64,000 nucleotides of DNA from Fusobacteriaceae bacterium UBA2433 (GTDB lineage: Bacteria; Fusobacteriota; Fusobacteriia; Fusobacteriales; Fusobacteriaceae), in the NCBI GenBank assembly GCA_002342785.1, contig DDQV01000122.1, forward strand, positions 3,309-67,308, given 5' to 3'. Position 1 is the first letter of the stretch. Each line of letters begins with the position of its first letter. A program made the position numbers and the translations under genes. Positions 26,842 to 37,183 of this stretch are shown piece after piece. The notes under the pieces were generated by a model, which ran no database searches, was not told where the DNA came from, and saw only the letters and a program-made list of their open reading frames with translations.

Positions 26842-28503
26842 GCTATACACAACCTTATTTTTAATATTTTCAACTTGTTCTAACCCCTGCCCCATATCAT
26901 CTGTATAAAATTCTAATTTAAAATTGTTATCACCTATTAATTCACCCTTAGTTTCTGAAATAATTTTTTCTATCATTATTCCTTCTACATCTTCATCTAC
27001 TAAATATCTCCACCTATTATTATAAAATCTAAATCTATTTATAAACTTATAATCTCCTCCTGACAAATATCCTTTTAATGTTGTTTCATAATCTACAGAT
27101 TTTATCTGTCGATATCCACATCTTTCTGGAGTTAATATCCTATCTTTTATTTGATAGCTTTGATCTTTCAGCTGATAATCTTTCCTTTTTCCTGAACTAT
27201 CTAAAGATTCAAAAATTATCCACTGCTTAGGATATTCGTCATATTTTTCCTCTATGGTAGGTTCAATATATATTCCAACTTGTTGTTGTTTTATAAGATC
27301 CTTTCCCTCTATCTCAAATGAAACTTCCCTTTGATCTCCTTTTTTTTCTATAAAATCACTTTCATAACTTCCTTCCCATCTATATACATATTTTTTATTA
27401 TTTTCATCTATTGTTATTTGGTCATCTACAACTTTATAATTAGTTCTACCTATATTTATACAAGTTCCACTGAGACTAATAGGAGTAGATATAATTATAT
27501 CTGAAACTGTATTTACAGGTATCTTTCTTTTTTCAGTTATATTTTTTAATTTTATTTGAGGTAATTTTTTTGAAGTCAGAGTTATTATATTTAGTTTTAT
27601 ATCTTTATAGTTAGATATATCTATATCTTCTAACCATCCTATATTTTCAACCTCTATAGAACTTTGATTTTTTCCATAAAAAGTCAGAGTACTTTCATGG
27701 GTAACTACTACATAGTTTCCAATATTATTATTATTTTTATATCTAAGGGTATATAGATCTAAATTATAAGATCTTTTATCTTCTAATCCAATAAGTTCAA
27801 ACTTACCATCTATATATCTTCCTGTTATTCCATCTTTAACTATTTTTTGCTGAATTTTATTATCTTCAAATACAAAATCTATATAATCATCTTTTTCATA
27901 AAAATTTTTTAAATTATCTTTCTCTTCTATTTTTTTTATAGGACGAATTTCATTTATTTTTTCCCCTAAATAGAGTCTATAGACCACCTCTTGATATTTG
28001 TATGCTATAAGATGCTCTAACTTATATTCATCATCATAGAAAAAAGTATTTTTAGAATTTTCAAGATCTTCTTCCCTAAAATTAGTTATAGAAGAAGGCA
28101 CAACATAACTTTCATCTATCATTTTTTTATATGTTGGGATATCTTTTCTATCATCTATTTTTGTTAAACTAAAAGTAGATTCTTTTGGTTTTTCTTTATT
28201 TTTTTTTAATTTGAATTCCACCATAGGCCTATTAATACCTTCATATCTATAACGTTTATTTTCAATCTTACTAAATTCAGATTTATCATAAGTAGAATCT
28301 GAATTTAAAAATTCTTTTAAACTCATATCTCCTATTTCAATTGAAAATACAGAATGTTCATTTTCTAAATCTAATCCATCTATAATATACTGATCAGATT
28401 TAACTAAGTTATCTTTAGCTATCTGAGAATATATATATTGATCACTAGAAAATATTACAACACTTAAAAATAAAAATAAAAACAATACCCACAAACCCTT
28501 CAT
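26839..28503 (-). CDS. Secreted protein, N-terminal part of a split VWA-protein gene
   Basis: 554 residues with a signal peptide (hydrophobic LWVLFLFLFLSVVIFSS near residue 5). It holds one copy of the QYIYSQIAKDNL module, which is present three times in the larger paralogue, and the following region ending FYTDDMGQGLEQVENIKNKV. It then stops at a TGA where the paralogue continues with Trp. Read through, the gene would encode about 2045 residues with the downstream 1460-residue ORF. A terminator after the previous gene means it needs its own promoter. Confidence 0.78.
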   Translation of the reverse strand: MKGLWVLFLFLFLSVVIFSSDQYIYSQIAKDNLVKSDQYIIDGLDLENEHSVFSIEIGDMSLKEFLNSDSTYDKSEFSKIENKRYRYEGINRPMVEFKLKKNKEKPKESTFSLTKIDDRKDIPTYKKMIDESYVVPSSITNFREEDLENSKNTFFYDDEYKLEHLIAYKYQEVVYRLYLGEKINEIRPIKKIEEKDNLKNFYEKDDYIDFVFEDNKIQQKIVKDGITGRYIDGKFELIGLEDKRSYNLDLYTLRYKNNNNIGNYVVVTHESTLTFYGKNQSSIEVENIGWLEDIDISNYKDIKLNIITLTSKKLPQIKLKNITEKRKIPVNTVSDIIISTPISLSGTCINIGRTNYKVVDDQITIDENNKKYVYRWEGSYESDFIEKKGDQREVSFEIEGKDLIKQQQVGIYIEPTIEEKYDEYPKQWIIFESLDSSGKRKDYQLKDQSYQIKDRILTPERCGYRQIKSVDYETTLKGYLSGGDYKFINRFRFYNNRWRYLVDEDVEGIMIEKIISETKGELIGDNNFKLEFYTDDMGQGLEQVENIKNKVVYS

Positions 28504-28579
28504 AATTTAAAACCCCCTCATAAACTTTTATTATCTCTATACTATCCTTTTTTTTATTTCCTTTTCGTTATAAAATAAA

Positions 28580-28612
28580 TAGACTAGAAACATATTTTAT
28601 GTTTCTAGTCTA
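28580..28612 (-). terminator. Terminator after the 2845-residue VWA-protein gene
   Basis: TAGACTAGAAACATA pairs perfectly with TATGTTTCTAGTCTA around a short loop, followed by TTTATTTT on the minus strand. It isolates the giant gene from the split paralogue. Confidence 0.9.
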
Positions 28613-28645
28613 TAAACTATAATTTTATTTATTTTTATCTATCTT

Positions 28646-31600
28646 TTAATCTTCATTACTTCCATCTATACTATTTTCTATACTAAACTTACTATCATCT
28701 GTATCTCCAAATATATTTACTTTACTCTTTCTCTGTTTTGCTTCATCTTCTATTGTTGATGTTATTCCAGTAGGCTTAGTAGGAATAAAATAAGTTTTAT
28801 CAAAAGTTTTTTCATTTCCTAATCTATCATAGACAGTAAAAGATAAAGTTCCTTTTGCTCCCCCTATAAAATCAGAAGTATCAATTATCTTAATTCCACT
28901 TATAGAATTACCACTAATAGTAGTAGATGTTTTTCCTTCTAAGTCACTTTCAACAACTTTTTCAGAAGTTTTTCCTTCTACAGTAAAGATATATTCATAT
29001 CCTTCTACACCTGATAGCTCCTCTATCTTAGAAAGATCTATCTCAACATTTTTACCATTCATACTTCCTATTATTTCATTATTTAAATAAGAGGTATTTA
29101 CCTTAGTATCCACTACAAATTTAAATTCTTTAGGATTTCCCTCTACACTTGATACATTTATAGGAGTAACCCTTACTTCATTAACTCCTTCACCAAAACC
29201 AAAAGTAACTTCTATTACTTTTTCCTCGTCACCACCTGATACTTTTATAATTTTTTCCCCTTCTATCCTTCCATCTTTACCTATTGTTTGTATCTTTAAT
29301 TTTCCTATCTTTTCATCTTCAGAACTACTCGATGGAATAGTCACATAGATCCCTGGATTTGGGTTATTTGATCCCAACCCTCCCTTAGTAAATTTATATC
29401 CATCTTCTATTATATTTGATTTTTCCTTTTGATAAAGTTCTTCATAGGTATTTATCTTAATATCCCTTGGTATACTTATAGTAACTTCTTTTGTTGTTTC
29501 ATTTCCAGCCTTATCTACAACTACTATTGTAACCTTTACTGACCCACCATCTTTTAAATCACTTCTTTTAACTTTTAATGAATAAATTATAGGGTTTGAA
29601 CTATCATTAAAGGTTCCAATCTCTTCATTGTTTTTCCCTAATAATTTGTGTCCCCCTTGTCCTTCTATAAACTCATTATTATTATAATTAAAATCTTCTA
29701 TCTTAAAAGATAGATCAAAGTAATAATAATTTTCAATATCCTGATCTGAACTTTCAATTGATTCTTTTATTGGTAAACTAATAATTCTAGGAGCTATTGT
29801 GTCTACCCTAATTACAATATTTTCTCCACCTAAATTATCCCCCATTATTGTTTTGAAATCATTACTAGAATAATCTGTAATATCTTTTAATTTACCACTA
29901 ATATTCATTCCATAAATTTTAGATCTATATTCTCCATCTGTCAAATGACTATCAGAGGTATCTATACTTACAGGAATAACACTACCTTCCTCTCCTCCTA
30001 AGTAAACATTTTCATCTCCATCTAACTTATAATAATATTCTGAATCTCCATAATATATTTTATTGCCATCTTCATCTGTTTTTGAATCTGCTTTAGTTTT
30101 ATCATAATTTAATATTCCTATTCCAGCTAATAGATCTTTATTAGTAGTCCCTAAATCAATACTATAGTTGGAATTTACATAGTATATCTCTTCTATAGGT
30201 TCTATATCTTTTACTGTTGGAACTACTTCTATATCATTATTATCTACATTTAAAATTTTTCCCTCTTGAGAAGCTTCAATTTCATATTCATTTTTAATAT
30301 TATTAATTACTTTTATTTCAGAATCTGAAACACTTATTTCATACCAAGTAACTTTAAATTTATTTGTTTCATCTTCTGAATCTGATGAAATCTCTATTAT
30401 ACTTGGTTTTATATCTATAAGATCACTACCTTGATAAATTTTTATCCCCTTTAAAATATTATTTTGATAAAGATTTTTTCCCTCTACTATTAATTCAATA
30501 GATATTTTATCTCCAGATTTTCCAGTACTTCCAGTTGTCGGCAGACCAAAACTTTCCTCTACTTCATGATCATATCCTGAATATTTCAATATATCATCGG
30601 AAGAAAAAGTTTTATCTTTATCTAGTGAATACATTGTATCTAAAAAATTAAAGAGAGTTTTATTTACTAGAGTTACATCTGTAATTAAGGGAGTAGATAG
30701 ATCTACTATTACATCTGTTAATATCTCTGTTTTGTTAAATAAATCAGTGACTATAGTCGCTTCTAAATTAATTTTTTCTGTTGATTTTACAGTTGTTGAT
30801 TCTTTTAGTATATCCATCTCTTCATCTGTTAATATAGCCTTAAATTCATACCAACCTTGATCTCCAAATGTATCGGTCAAAGTATCTGTTGAATCAGATA
30901 GTTCTTTTAACTTAGTGTTACTGATTTTTAACTCTATCCCCTCATCATTTGTTCCACTCAATAATTTTTTTAATCCTAGGTCTCCTAATTTTATCCTATA
31001 TATATTTTCTTCAGATTTTTCAAAATCTGTATTCCCTAAAAATTCATCCAATAAATCAGATGTTTCAGAACTATTATTAAGTTCATACCAAGTATCAGAT
31101 CTATCAGATACAATTGCTTTAAATTTATCTTTTTCAATATTAATATTAGTTTTATCTACTATTAAATTTAATGTTGTAGAAGATTTTGTAGTATTCCCAC
31201 TAATAATAGCTTCTTTTTCAAAATTTGTTAATTCTACTTTATAGTTTTGATCTTCATCTATAGTATATCTCGCCTTATCAATATATTCTAAGATATCTAC
31301 ATTAGAGTTATTTGTAATTGTTACATCAGATTTCACCCTTCCTGCTAAAGCTTGAGAGATTAAATTTTTAGTAACTCTATTTTCTAGCCAACCTTCATCA
31401 GATAAACTCATCGTAATATTCTTTGGACTAAATAAAAAGTTATTATTACTATCTAATACATCTAACTTATATTCATTTATCATTTTTTCTACAACAATAG
31501 GTTTATTATCTTCATCGAATTCATTATACCTTGCTTTCCCTCTAAAAGTTATTCTGCCATTACCCTCTACTAAATTTAATTTTAAATTATCTACACTTGG

Positions 31601-34600
31601 ATCTTTAAATTCTAACGCTAACTTTTCTTCCTTTACTGTATATTGTTTATCCTCAACTTCATTTAAATTTTTTATCTCTCTAGTAATATTAATTTTATCT
31701 TTTCCTATAAGATTTACTAGTTCAAAATCAATAGTTCTAGTTGTACCGTCATACTCATTGAATGGTGTCAAATAAGACAGCTCCCACCTTTGAATAATTC
31801 CTAAGTTGTTCATAGATAAAGTTAAAGCTTTACTTACATGCTGTCCTTCATTACCCATCTCATACATGAAGAAGTTATTAGCAGTATTATAGTATTTAAA
31901 ATCTGTATGGTAAATCTCTTTTTCATCAGAGGGGTATTCACCTAATATAGGGACTTCGTTGTCATCATATTCTGTCCAATAATTACTGTTATCTCTTTTT
32001 CCATTGGTATAATAATATTCTAAAGTTAAATCTCCATAATTAGAATCTGGTTTTATCTTAATCTTTTCATATTTTTTTAAATCCTTATCTATTGTTTTTT
32101 CAACAGTATTTCCCCTCTTCCTTACATGGAAAATACCATTTAGATCTATATTGTCTGGCATATCTTTAAAATTGCTATTCAATTTTGCATATAACTTTTC
32201 TAAAACATCCCCACTACTATAATTTCCACCTGGTATTTTAGAAACTCTATCACCATCCATATTCTCATCAGTCAAGAAAATTATCATCTTCTCTGATGGC
32301 ATATATGCGTTTTGAGGTACAGCACCTGAGTTTCCTTTTTCAACTATCTCCCCTGAATAACTTAAATATCTTCCATTAGTTCTTAATTTATCTATAGCAT
32401 AATGAAGACCCCAAGCACTATTTTCTTGATCGTAATCATAACCCCATAGAGCATTTATATTATCAAATGCATCTATTAACTCTTCTAAATCATTTTCACG
32501 AGATGAAGTTTCTCCTAACTTAGATCCATCAAACCATTTATCTTTATAAACTGCCATATAATCTCGATCATATAAAGTAACACTATTACGCCAGTCTCCT
32601 GTGGGGTATAGTTCTTTCTCTTTATTATAAAAATTATAGTTATAATAATAGTTATGATTTTGCTCTGGCCCAAAGGTAATTAAATTATATTTCACATCAA
32701 ATCCCCTATCTAATAGTTCTTGTCCAAAAGCTGTTAATCCATTTTTTACTGCATCTATCTCCTCTTGCATAGAACCTGAATTATCTATAACAAAAACTAT
32801 ATCTAATGGAAATAAAAATCTTTTCATATCAGATCCTTTTAATGTTATATTTCCAGCTTCTCCTATCCCCTCTTTTTTTCCTGTACCTTCATTTATTTCT
32901 TCCATATTAAAACTACCAAATTTAAGATTTTCAACCTTTAAATCTATCTCCCTTTCCATCTTGGTAATGAAGTTTACATTTACTCGGATATCTCCCTTAT
33001 CTTCTCCTATAGTTATAAAATCTATCTTATGTATATTGTTCTCTTTCTCAAATTCCTCACTGGCAATATCTGATATATCCATCTTAAATTCACTTTTATT
33101 TTCACGGGTGATAACTTTGTATCTTCCATCATGACCTCTTTTTATACTATAAAATTGAATAATATAATCATCTACCGGCAGCCCAACTATTCGAAGTTCA
33201 TTGTTGGTTTGTTCATACGAAATTATTGCATTGTTAAATGTCATAGTTTTACTGGTAGTAGCTCCTAGAACTATATCCACATAATCTTGGTTATAAGTTT
33301 CTTCATTTATATTTCCGTATAAAAATGCTCCTAATTTTTTATTTCCCTCAACTGTTGGTTCAATTAAATTTATAGGATTACTATCTCTATAAGGATTCCA
33401 AGAATAATCTTTACTAGTACTTTTTTTAGTTACTCGAAATATAACCTTGTCATAACTAAGGATCTCTCCATTTGTATTCAGCGGACCTTCATTCCATCTA
33501 TAGGTTACTTTATTTCCTATTTCATTTATTTTTTCTATACCGTCACCTTTATCATCTGTATAAAATATAAGTTCATCCTTATCTTCATCTTTTAAAATTC
33601 CTTTAGATTCGGTGATGGTTTTTTCAATTATTAAACCTTTCGAATTGCTCTCTTCTGGATATGCCCATAATCCATTGCTATAAACAAACTCTTTTATTAA
33701 ACTATGGGTATTTTCACCTTTTAAATAATCATCTAAACTACTTGCATAACTTATAGTTTTTAATTGTTTATAACCCTTTCTTTCAGGACTTAATACTCTA
33801 TCTTCAATATTATAATCTTGTTTTTTAAATCCTCTTGCAGGATTAAATTCAAACATCACCCATTGATAAGCGTCTCCCGTATCTAAGTTTACTGGAGTAG
33901 GTTCAATATATTTTCCTATTAAATCTTTATCTTTATAAGTTTCATCTAAAGTTGAATATCTTCTACTCCGAAAATTTATTTCTCTAATTTTTCCATTTTT
34001 TTGTTCAAACTCTGTCTCATAACTTCCTATCCATTTATAAACATATTTATTTTCATCATTAATATTTATTTGGTTATCTATAACTTCATATTCCTCTCCA
34101 CCTATCCAAATTTTATTTAACTCAATCTTCTCAGTATTTATATATTTATAATTTTCTTTTTTTTCTTCTCCGTCTCTTGTTTCTATTAAATCTAAAATAT
34201 CTAATTTTTTTAAATCTTCAGTCGTTATGGTTATCATATTTAATTTAATTTTTTTATACTCAGATATATCAATATCTTCAAGCCAAATAGGATCATCTAA
34301 AGAAGCTATGTTTTTTCCAATAAAATCCAAGCTTCCTTCATAAGTTACAGCCACATAATTTCCAGTTTCATTATTGTTTCTATATCTTAAAGTATAAAAA
34401 TCTAAATTGTATTTTTTATTATCTTCTAATCCCATAATTTCAAATTTACCCTCTATAAATCTTGCTTTTATTCCATCTATTTCTAGTTCTTGTGTAGATT
34501 TATTATTTTCAAATACAAAATCTCTATAGTTATTACCACTTAAATCAAAATCATTTTCTTCAATATTTTTTATTGGACGTAGTTCATCGTGTTTAGATCC

Positions 34601-37183
34601 TGTGTATAACCTAAACAATACCTCTTGATGTTTATATGCTTTTATATGTTCTAATTCATATTTATCTTCAAAGGTAAATGTATTCTTAGATGATTCTAAA
34701 TCCTGTTCTTTAAAATTAGATATAGGAACAGGTATCATATAATTTTCATTTATTTTATTTTTCAAAACATTATTTTCTTCAACTGTTAATTCAAATTTGC
34801 CCTTCTCAGGCTCACCAATATTTGAATCTATCTTAAATTCTATTATAGATTTAGGTTCACCCTCATATTTATATCTTTCTTTTTCTTCTGGGATGAATTT
34901 ACCATCAACACCTATAATATCTGATCTCAATAATTCATCTAAGCTACCATCTTCATCAATTGTTTTTATAGTTTCTAATCTTTGGTAAAAATCTATTTTA
35001 TATCTTCCAGACTCTTTTTCATATTTCAACAAGTTTTCCTTTATTATTTGTGAATAGATCCATTGTTTACTAGGTTTTGGAGTAGGATTTGGATTTATTA
35101 TATTTTTTCCTTCGAAAATTAAACTACTTTCATAGGTAACAACCACATAGTTTCCAGTATTGTTATTATTTCTATATCTTAAAGTATAAAAATCTAAATT
35201 ATAGGATTTATTACTTTCTAATCCAATAATTTCAAATTTACCCTCTATGAACCTACCCTTTATTCCATCTTTTTCTACCTCTTGTTCAGATTTATTATTT
35301 TCAAAAACAAAATCTATATAACTATTATTAGTCAAACTATTGTCTTCTATTTTTTTTATTGGTCTGAGTCCATATTTTCTATTTCCTGTATAAAGTCTAA
35401 AAACTACTTCTTGATATCCATAACCTGATTTATTTTCATCATCTTCATCATATGTAAATATATTTTTAGTAGGATCTGAATTAACTTCTATAAAATTAGT
35501 TGTAGGAGCAGGTATTTTATATCCTTCACTTATTATCTCTTCATCCTCAAATATAAAAATATTTCTCATATATTTAAATGTTCCATCAAAAGGTTCCCTT
35601 TTATTCTTAGTTAATTTAAATTCAACCATGGGTCTTTTTTCACCGCTATATTCGTATACTTCTTTATTCTTTTGAGTAAAGTTATCTTCTTCAAAAGAAC
35701 CATCAGAACTTAAAAATTCCTTTAAACTAGTTTCTACTTCTAAAGATTTTAGCTTTTCTATATCTTCATAAAAACTTATATCATAATAATATAGCATAAC
35801 TCCAAAAATTTCTGAACTCGTTTTATCTAATTTTTCTTTTTCTACCTGAGAATAGATATACTGTTCTCCAATTTCTATGTTTGATTCTGACTTTATTGGT
35901 TCTATATAAATTCCAAATAAATTATTTACAGAGTGTTTTTTATCATTACTCAAAGTTCTTTCAGCATCAAAAGAAACTTTCCTCTCTTTACCTTCTTCCT
36001 CTACAAATTTAGTAATATAAGTTCCTTCCCAGCCATATATATATTGTTTCTTATCCCCTTGTCCAGGTACTTTTTCTATTGTTTTATGATCACTGTCTAG
36101 AGTATAAACTACTCCATCTATCATGACTTCATTTAAAACAACTTGTTTCATCTCTATTTTTGAATATTCTTCATCATCATTCTCTCTAGTCTCTCTTATA
36201 TTTGAAAGTTCCATAGATTTTACATCCATATTTGTTATACTGATCAAATTTATCTCTATTTCATTATAATTATCTGAACTAATACCTTCTATCCTAGTTC
36301 TAATTACAGCTCGATCTTCATCATCTGAAATCTCAGTTTTACCTTCAAATTCTAAGGTGTTTTCATAAGTAGCCACAACATAATTTTTATCACCATTACT
36401 TCCATATCTCAAAGTATAAAAATCTAAATTATAAGATTCATTATTTTTTAAACCTATAATTTCAAGTTTTTCATCTTTAAATTTAGCTATTATTCCATCT
36501 TTACTAATTGTCTCTTCACTTCCATCATTTTCAAATACAAAATCTACATAACTATTATCAGTTAAATTATTGTCTTCTATTTTTTTTATAGGTCTTATTC
36601 CCTCTTGTTTATTGCCTGTATAAAGTCTAAAAACAACTTCTTGACTATCGTATTTTCCACTATTACTACTAACTTCAGTATAGGTAAATGTATTTGTTTC
36701 ACCACTCATTTCTTTAAAATCAGTTGTAGGAGCAGGAATATTATAATTCTGATCTATTATAGTTTCCTCTTTATTCTTTTTATAGTAAATATATTGAAAT
36801 GTCCCATTATAATTAGAATTTTTATTTTTAGATAATTCAAATTTAATCATTGATCTATTTTCACCATAATAAAAATAATCATAATCAGAATTATAATTAT
36901 TATTATTATTATTATTTTTGGAAAAATCCGTGCTGCTATAAATCTCTTTAGATTCCAATATTTCTTCTATACTATAATTTTCCGTTTCTAAAGAAGTAGC
37001 TTTATCTAATTGATTACTAAAATCAATATAGTAAATATATCCATGATTTCCTGTTTCATTAGTTGTTTTTAAATCACTTTTTTTTACCTGAGTATATAAC
37101 CATTGATTAGCTGAAAAAACACTCATACTCAGCAGTAAAAATAATATACATATCTTATAAACTTTCATTATTTTCTTCTTCAT
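28646..37183 (-). CDS. Giant secreted VWA-domain protein with triplicated N-terminal module
   Basis: 2845 residues. A signal peptide (KICILFLLLSMSVFSA) precedes three copies of a module that begins QWIYSQ and ends FYTLRYxxN..NYVVVTYE..L.FEGK (coding roughly 37111-36330, 35870-35100 and 35068-34310). Then follow a linker shared with the smaller paralogue, a VWA domain starting near residue 1455 with an intact MIDAS DNSGS and FLTDENMD, and a long beta-rich, Ig-like C-terminal region with no membrane anchor or LPxTG signal. It starts with AAAGGAGG upstream and overlaps the preceding gene by 29 bp. A pilus-associated or surface adhesin is likely by architecture and context. Confidence 0.85.
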   Translation of the reverse strand: MKKKIMKVYKICILFLLLSMSVFSANQWLYTQVKKSDLKTTNETGNHGYIYYIDFSNQLDKATSLETENYSIEEILESKEIYSSTDFSKNNNNNNNYNSDYDYFYYGENRSMIKFELSKNKNSNYNGTFQYIYYKKNKEETIIDQNYNIPAPTTDFKEMSGETNTFTYTEVSSNSGKYDSQEVVFRLYTGNKQEGIRPIKKIEDNNLTDNSYVDFVFENDGSEETISKDGIIAKFKDEKLEIIGLKNNESYNLDFYTLRYGSNGDKNYVVATYENTLEFEGKTEISDDEDRAVIRTRIEGISSDNYNEIEINLISITNMDVKSMELSNIRETRENDDEEYSKIEMKQVVLNEVMIDGVVYTLDSDHKTIEKVPGQGDKKQYIYGWEGTYITKFVEEEGKERKVSFDAERTLSNDKKHSVNNLFGIYIEPIKSESNIEIGEQYIYSQVEKEKLDKTSSEIFGVMLYYYDISFYEDIEKLKSLEVETSLKEFLSSDGSFEEDNFTQKNKEVYEYSGEKRPMVEFKLTKNKREPFDGTFKYMRNIFIFEDEEIISEGYKIPAPTTNFIEVNSDPTKNIFTYDEDDENKSGYGYQEVVFRLYTGNRKYGLRPIKKIEDNSLTNNSYIDFVFENNKSEQEVEKDGIKGRFIEGKFEIIGLESNKSYNLDFYTLRYRNNNNTGNYVVVTYESSLIFEGKNIINPNPTPKPSKQWIYSQIIKENLLKYEKESGRYKIDFYQRLETIKTIDEDGSLDELLRSDIIGVDGKFIPEEKERYKYEGEPKSIIEFKIDSNIGEPEKGKFELTVEENNVLKNKINENYMIPVPISNFKEQDLESSKNTFTFEDKYELEHIKAYKHQEVLFRLYTGSKHDELRPIKNIEENDFDLSGNNYRDFVFENNKSTQELEIDGIKARFIEGKFEIMGLEDNKKYNLDFYTLRYRNNNETGNYVAVTYEGSLDFIGKNIASLDDPIWLEDIDISEYKKIKLNMITITTEDLKKLDILDLIETRDGEEKKENYKYINTEKIELNKIWIGGEEYEVIDNQININDENKYVYKWIGSYETEFEQKNGKIREINFRSRRYSTLDETYKDKDLIGKYIEPTPVNLDTGDAYQWVMFEFNPARGFKKQDYNIEDRVLSPERKGYKQLKTISYASSLDDYLKGENTHSLIKEFVYSNGLWAYPEESNSKGLIIEKTITESKGILKDEDKDELIFYTDDKGDGIEKINEIGNKVTYRWNEGPLNTNGEILSYDKVIFRVTKKSTSKDYSWNPYRDSNPINLIEPTVEGNKKLGAFLYGNINEETYNQDYVDIVLGATTSKTMTFNNAIISYEQTNNELRIVGLPVDDYIIQFYSIKRGHDGRYKVITRENKSEFKMDISDIASEEFEKENNIHKIDFITIGEDKGDIRVNVNFITKMEREIDLKVENLKFGSFNMEEINEGTGKKEGIGEAGNITLKGSDMKRFLFPLDIVFVIDNSGSMQEEIDAVKNGLTAFGQELLDRGFDVKYNLITFGPEQNHNYYYNYNFYNKEKELYPTGDWRNSVTLYDRDYMAVYKDKWFDGSKLGETSSRENDLEELIDAFDNINALWGYDYDQENSAWGLHYAIDKLRTNGRYLSYSGEIVEKGNSGAVPQNAYMPSEKMIIFLTDENMDGDRVSKIPGGNYSSGDVLEKLYAKLNSNFKDMPDNIDLNGIFHVRKRGNTVEKTIDKDLKKYEKIKIKPDSNYGDLTLEYYYTNGKRDNSNYWTEYDDNEVPILGEYPSDEKEIYHTDFKYYNTANNFFMYEMGNEGQHVSKALTLSMNNLGIIQRWELSYLTPFNEYDGTTRTIDFELVNLIGKDKINITREIKNLNEVEDKQYTVKEEKLALEFKDPSVDNLKLNLVEGNGRITFRGKARYNEFDEDNKPIVVEKMINEYKLDVLDSNNNFLFSPKNITMSLSDEGWLENRVTKNLISQALAGRVKSDVTITNNSNVDILEYIDKARYTIDEDQNYKVELTNFEKEAIISGNTTKSSTTLNLIVDKTNINIEKDKFKAIVSDRSDTWYELNNSSETSDLLDEFLGNTDFEKSEENIYRIKLGDLGLKKLLSGTNDEGIELKISNTKLKELSDSTDTLTDTFGDQGWYEFKAILTDEEMDILKESTTVKSTEKINLEATIVTDLFNKTEILTDVIVDLSTPLITDVTLVNKTLFNFLDTMYSLDKDKTFSSDDILKYSGYDHEVEESFGLPTTGSTGKSGDKISIELIVEGKNLYQNNILKGIKIYQGSDLIDIKPSIIEISSDSEDETNKFKVTWYEISVSDSEIKVINNIKNEYEIEASQEGKILNVDNNDIEVVPTVKDIEPIEEIYYVNSNYSIDLGTTNKDLLAGIGILNYDKTKADSKTDEDGNKIYYGDSEYYYKLDGDENVYLGGEEGSVIPVSIDTSDSHLTDGEYRSKIYGMNISGKLKDITDYSSNDFKTIMGDNLGGENIVIRVDTIAPRIISLPIKESIESSDQDIENYYYFDLSFKIEDFNYNNNEFIEGQGGHKLLGKNNEEIGTFNDSSNPIIYSLKVKRSDLKDGGSVKVTIVVVDKAGNETTKEVTISIPRDIKINTYEELYQKEKSNIIEDGYKFTKGGLGSNNPNPGIYVTIPSSSSEDEKIGKLKIQTIGKDGRIEGEKIIKVSGGDEEKVIEVTFGFGEGVNEVRVTPINVSSVEGNPKEFKFVVDTKVNTSYLNNEIIGSMNGKNVEIDLSKIEELSGVEGYEYIFTVEGKTSEKVVESDLEGKTSTTISGNSISGIKIIDTSDFIGGAKGTLSFTVYDRLGNEKTFDKTYFIPTKPTGITSTIEDEAKQRKSKVNIFGDTDDSKFSIENSIDGSNED
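36893..36917 (-). repeat. (ATT)n trinucleotide tract coding for Asn
   Basis: About seven ATT units inside the first module of the giant protein, encoding a run of Asn residues followed by a Tyr/Asp-rich segment. Slippage would change length in frame. Confidence 0.7.

Noticed and set aside
22366..28503. Frameshift between the two halves of the split VWA gene
   Set aside because: Counting bases from the TGA to the next ATG gives exactly 90, so both halves are in the same frame and no indel is needed.
28646..37183. LPxTG or autotransporter export for the giant protein
   Set aside because: There is no sorting signal, C-terminal membrane helix or beta-barrel-like end visible; only an N-terminal signal peptide is clear.
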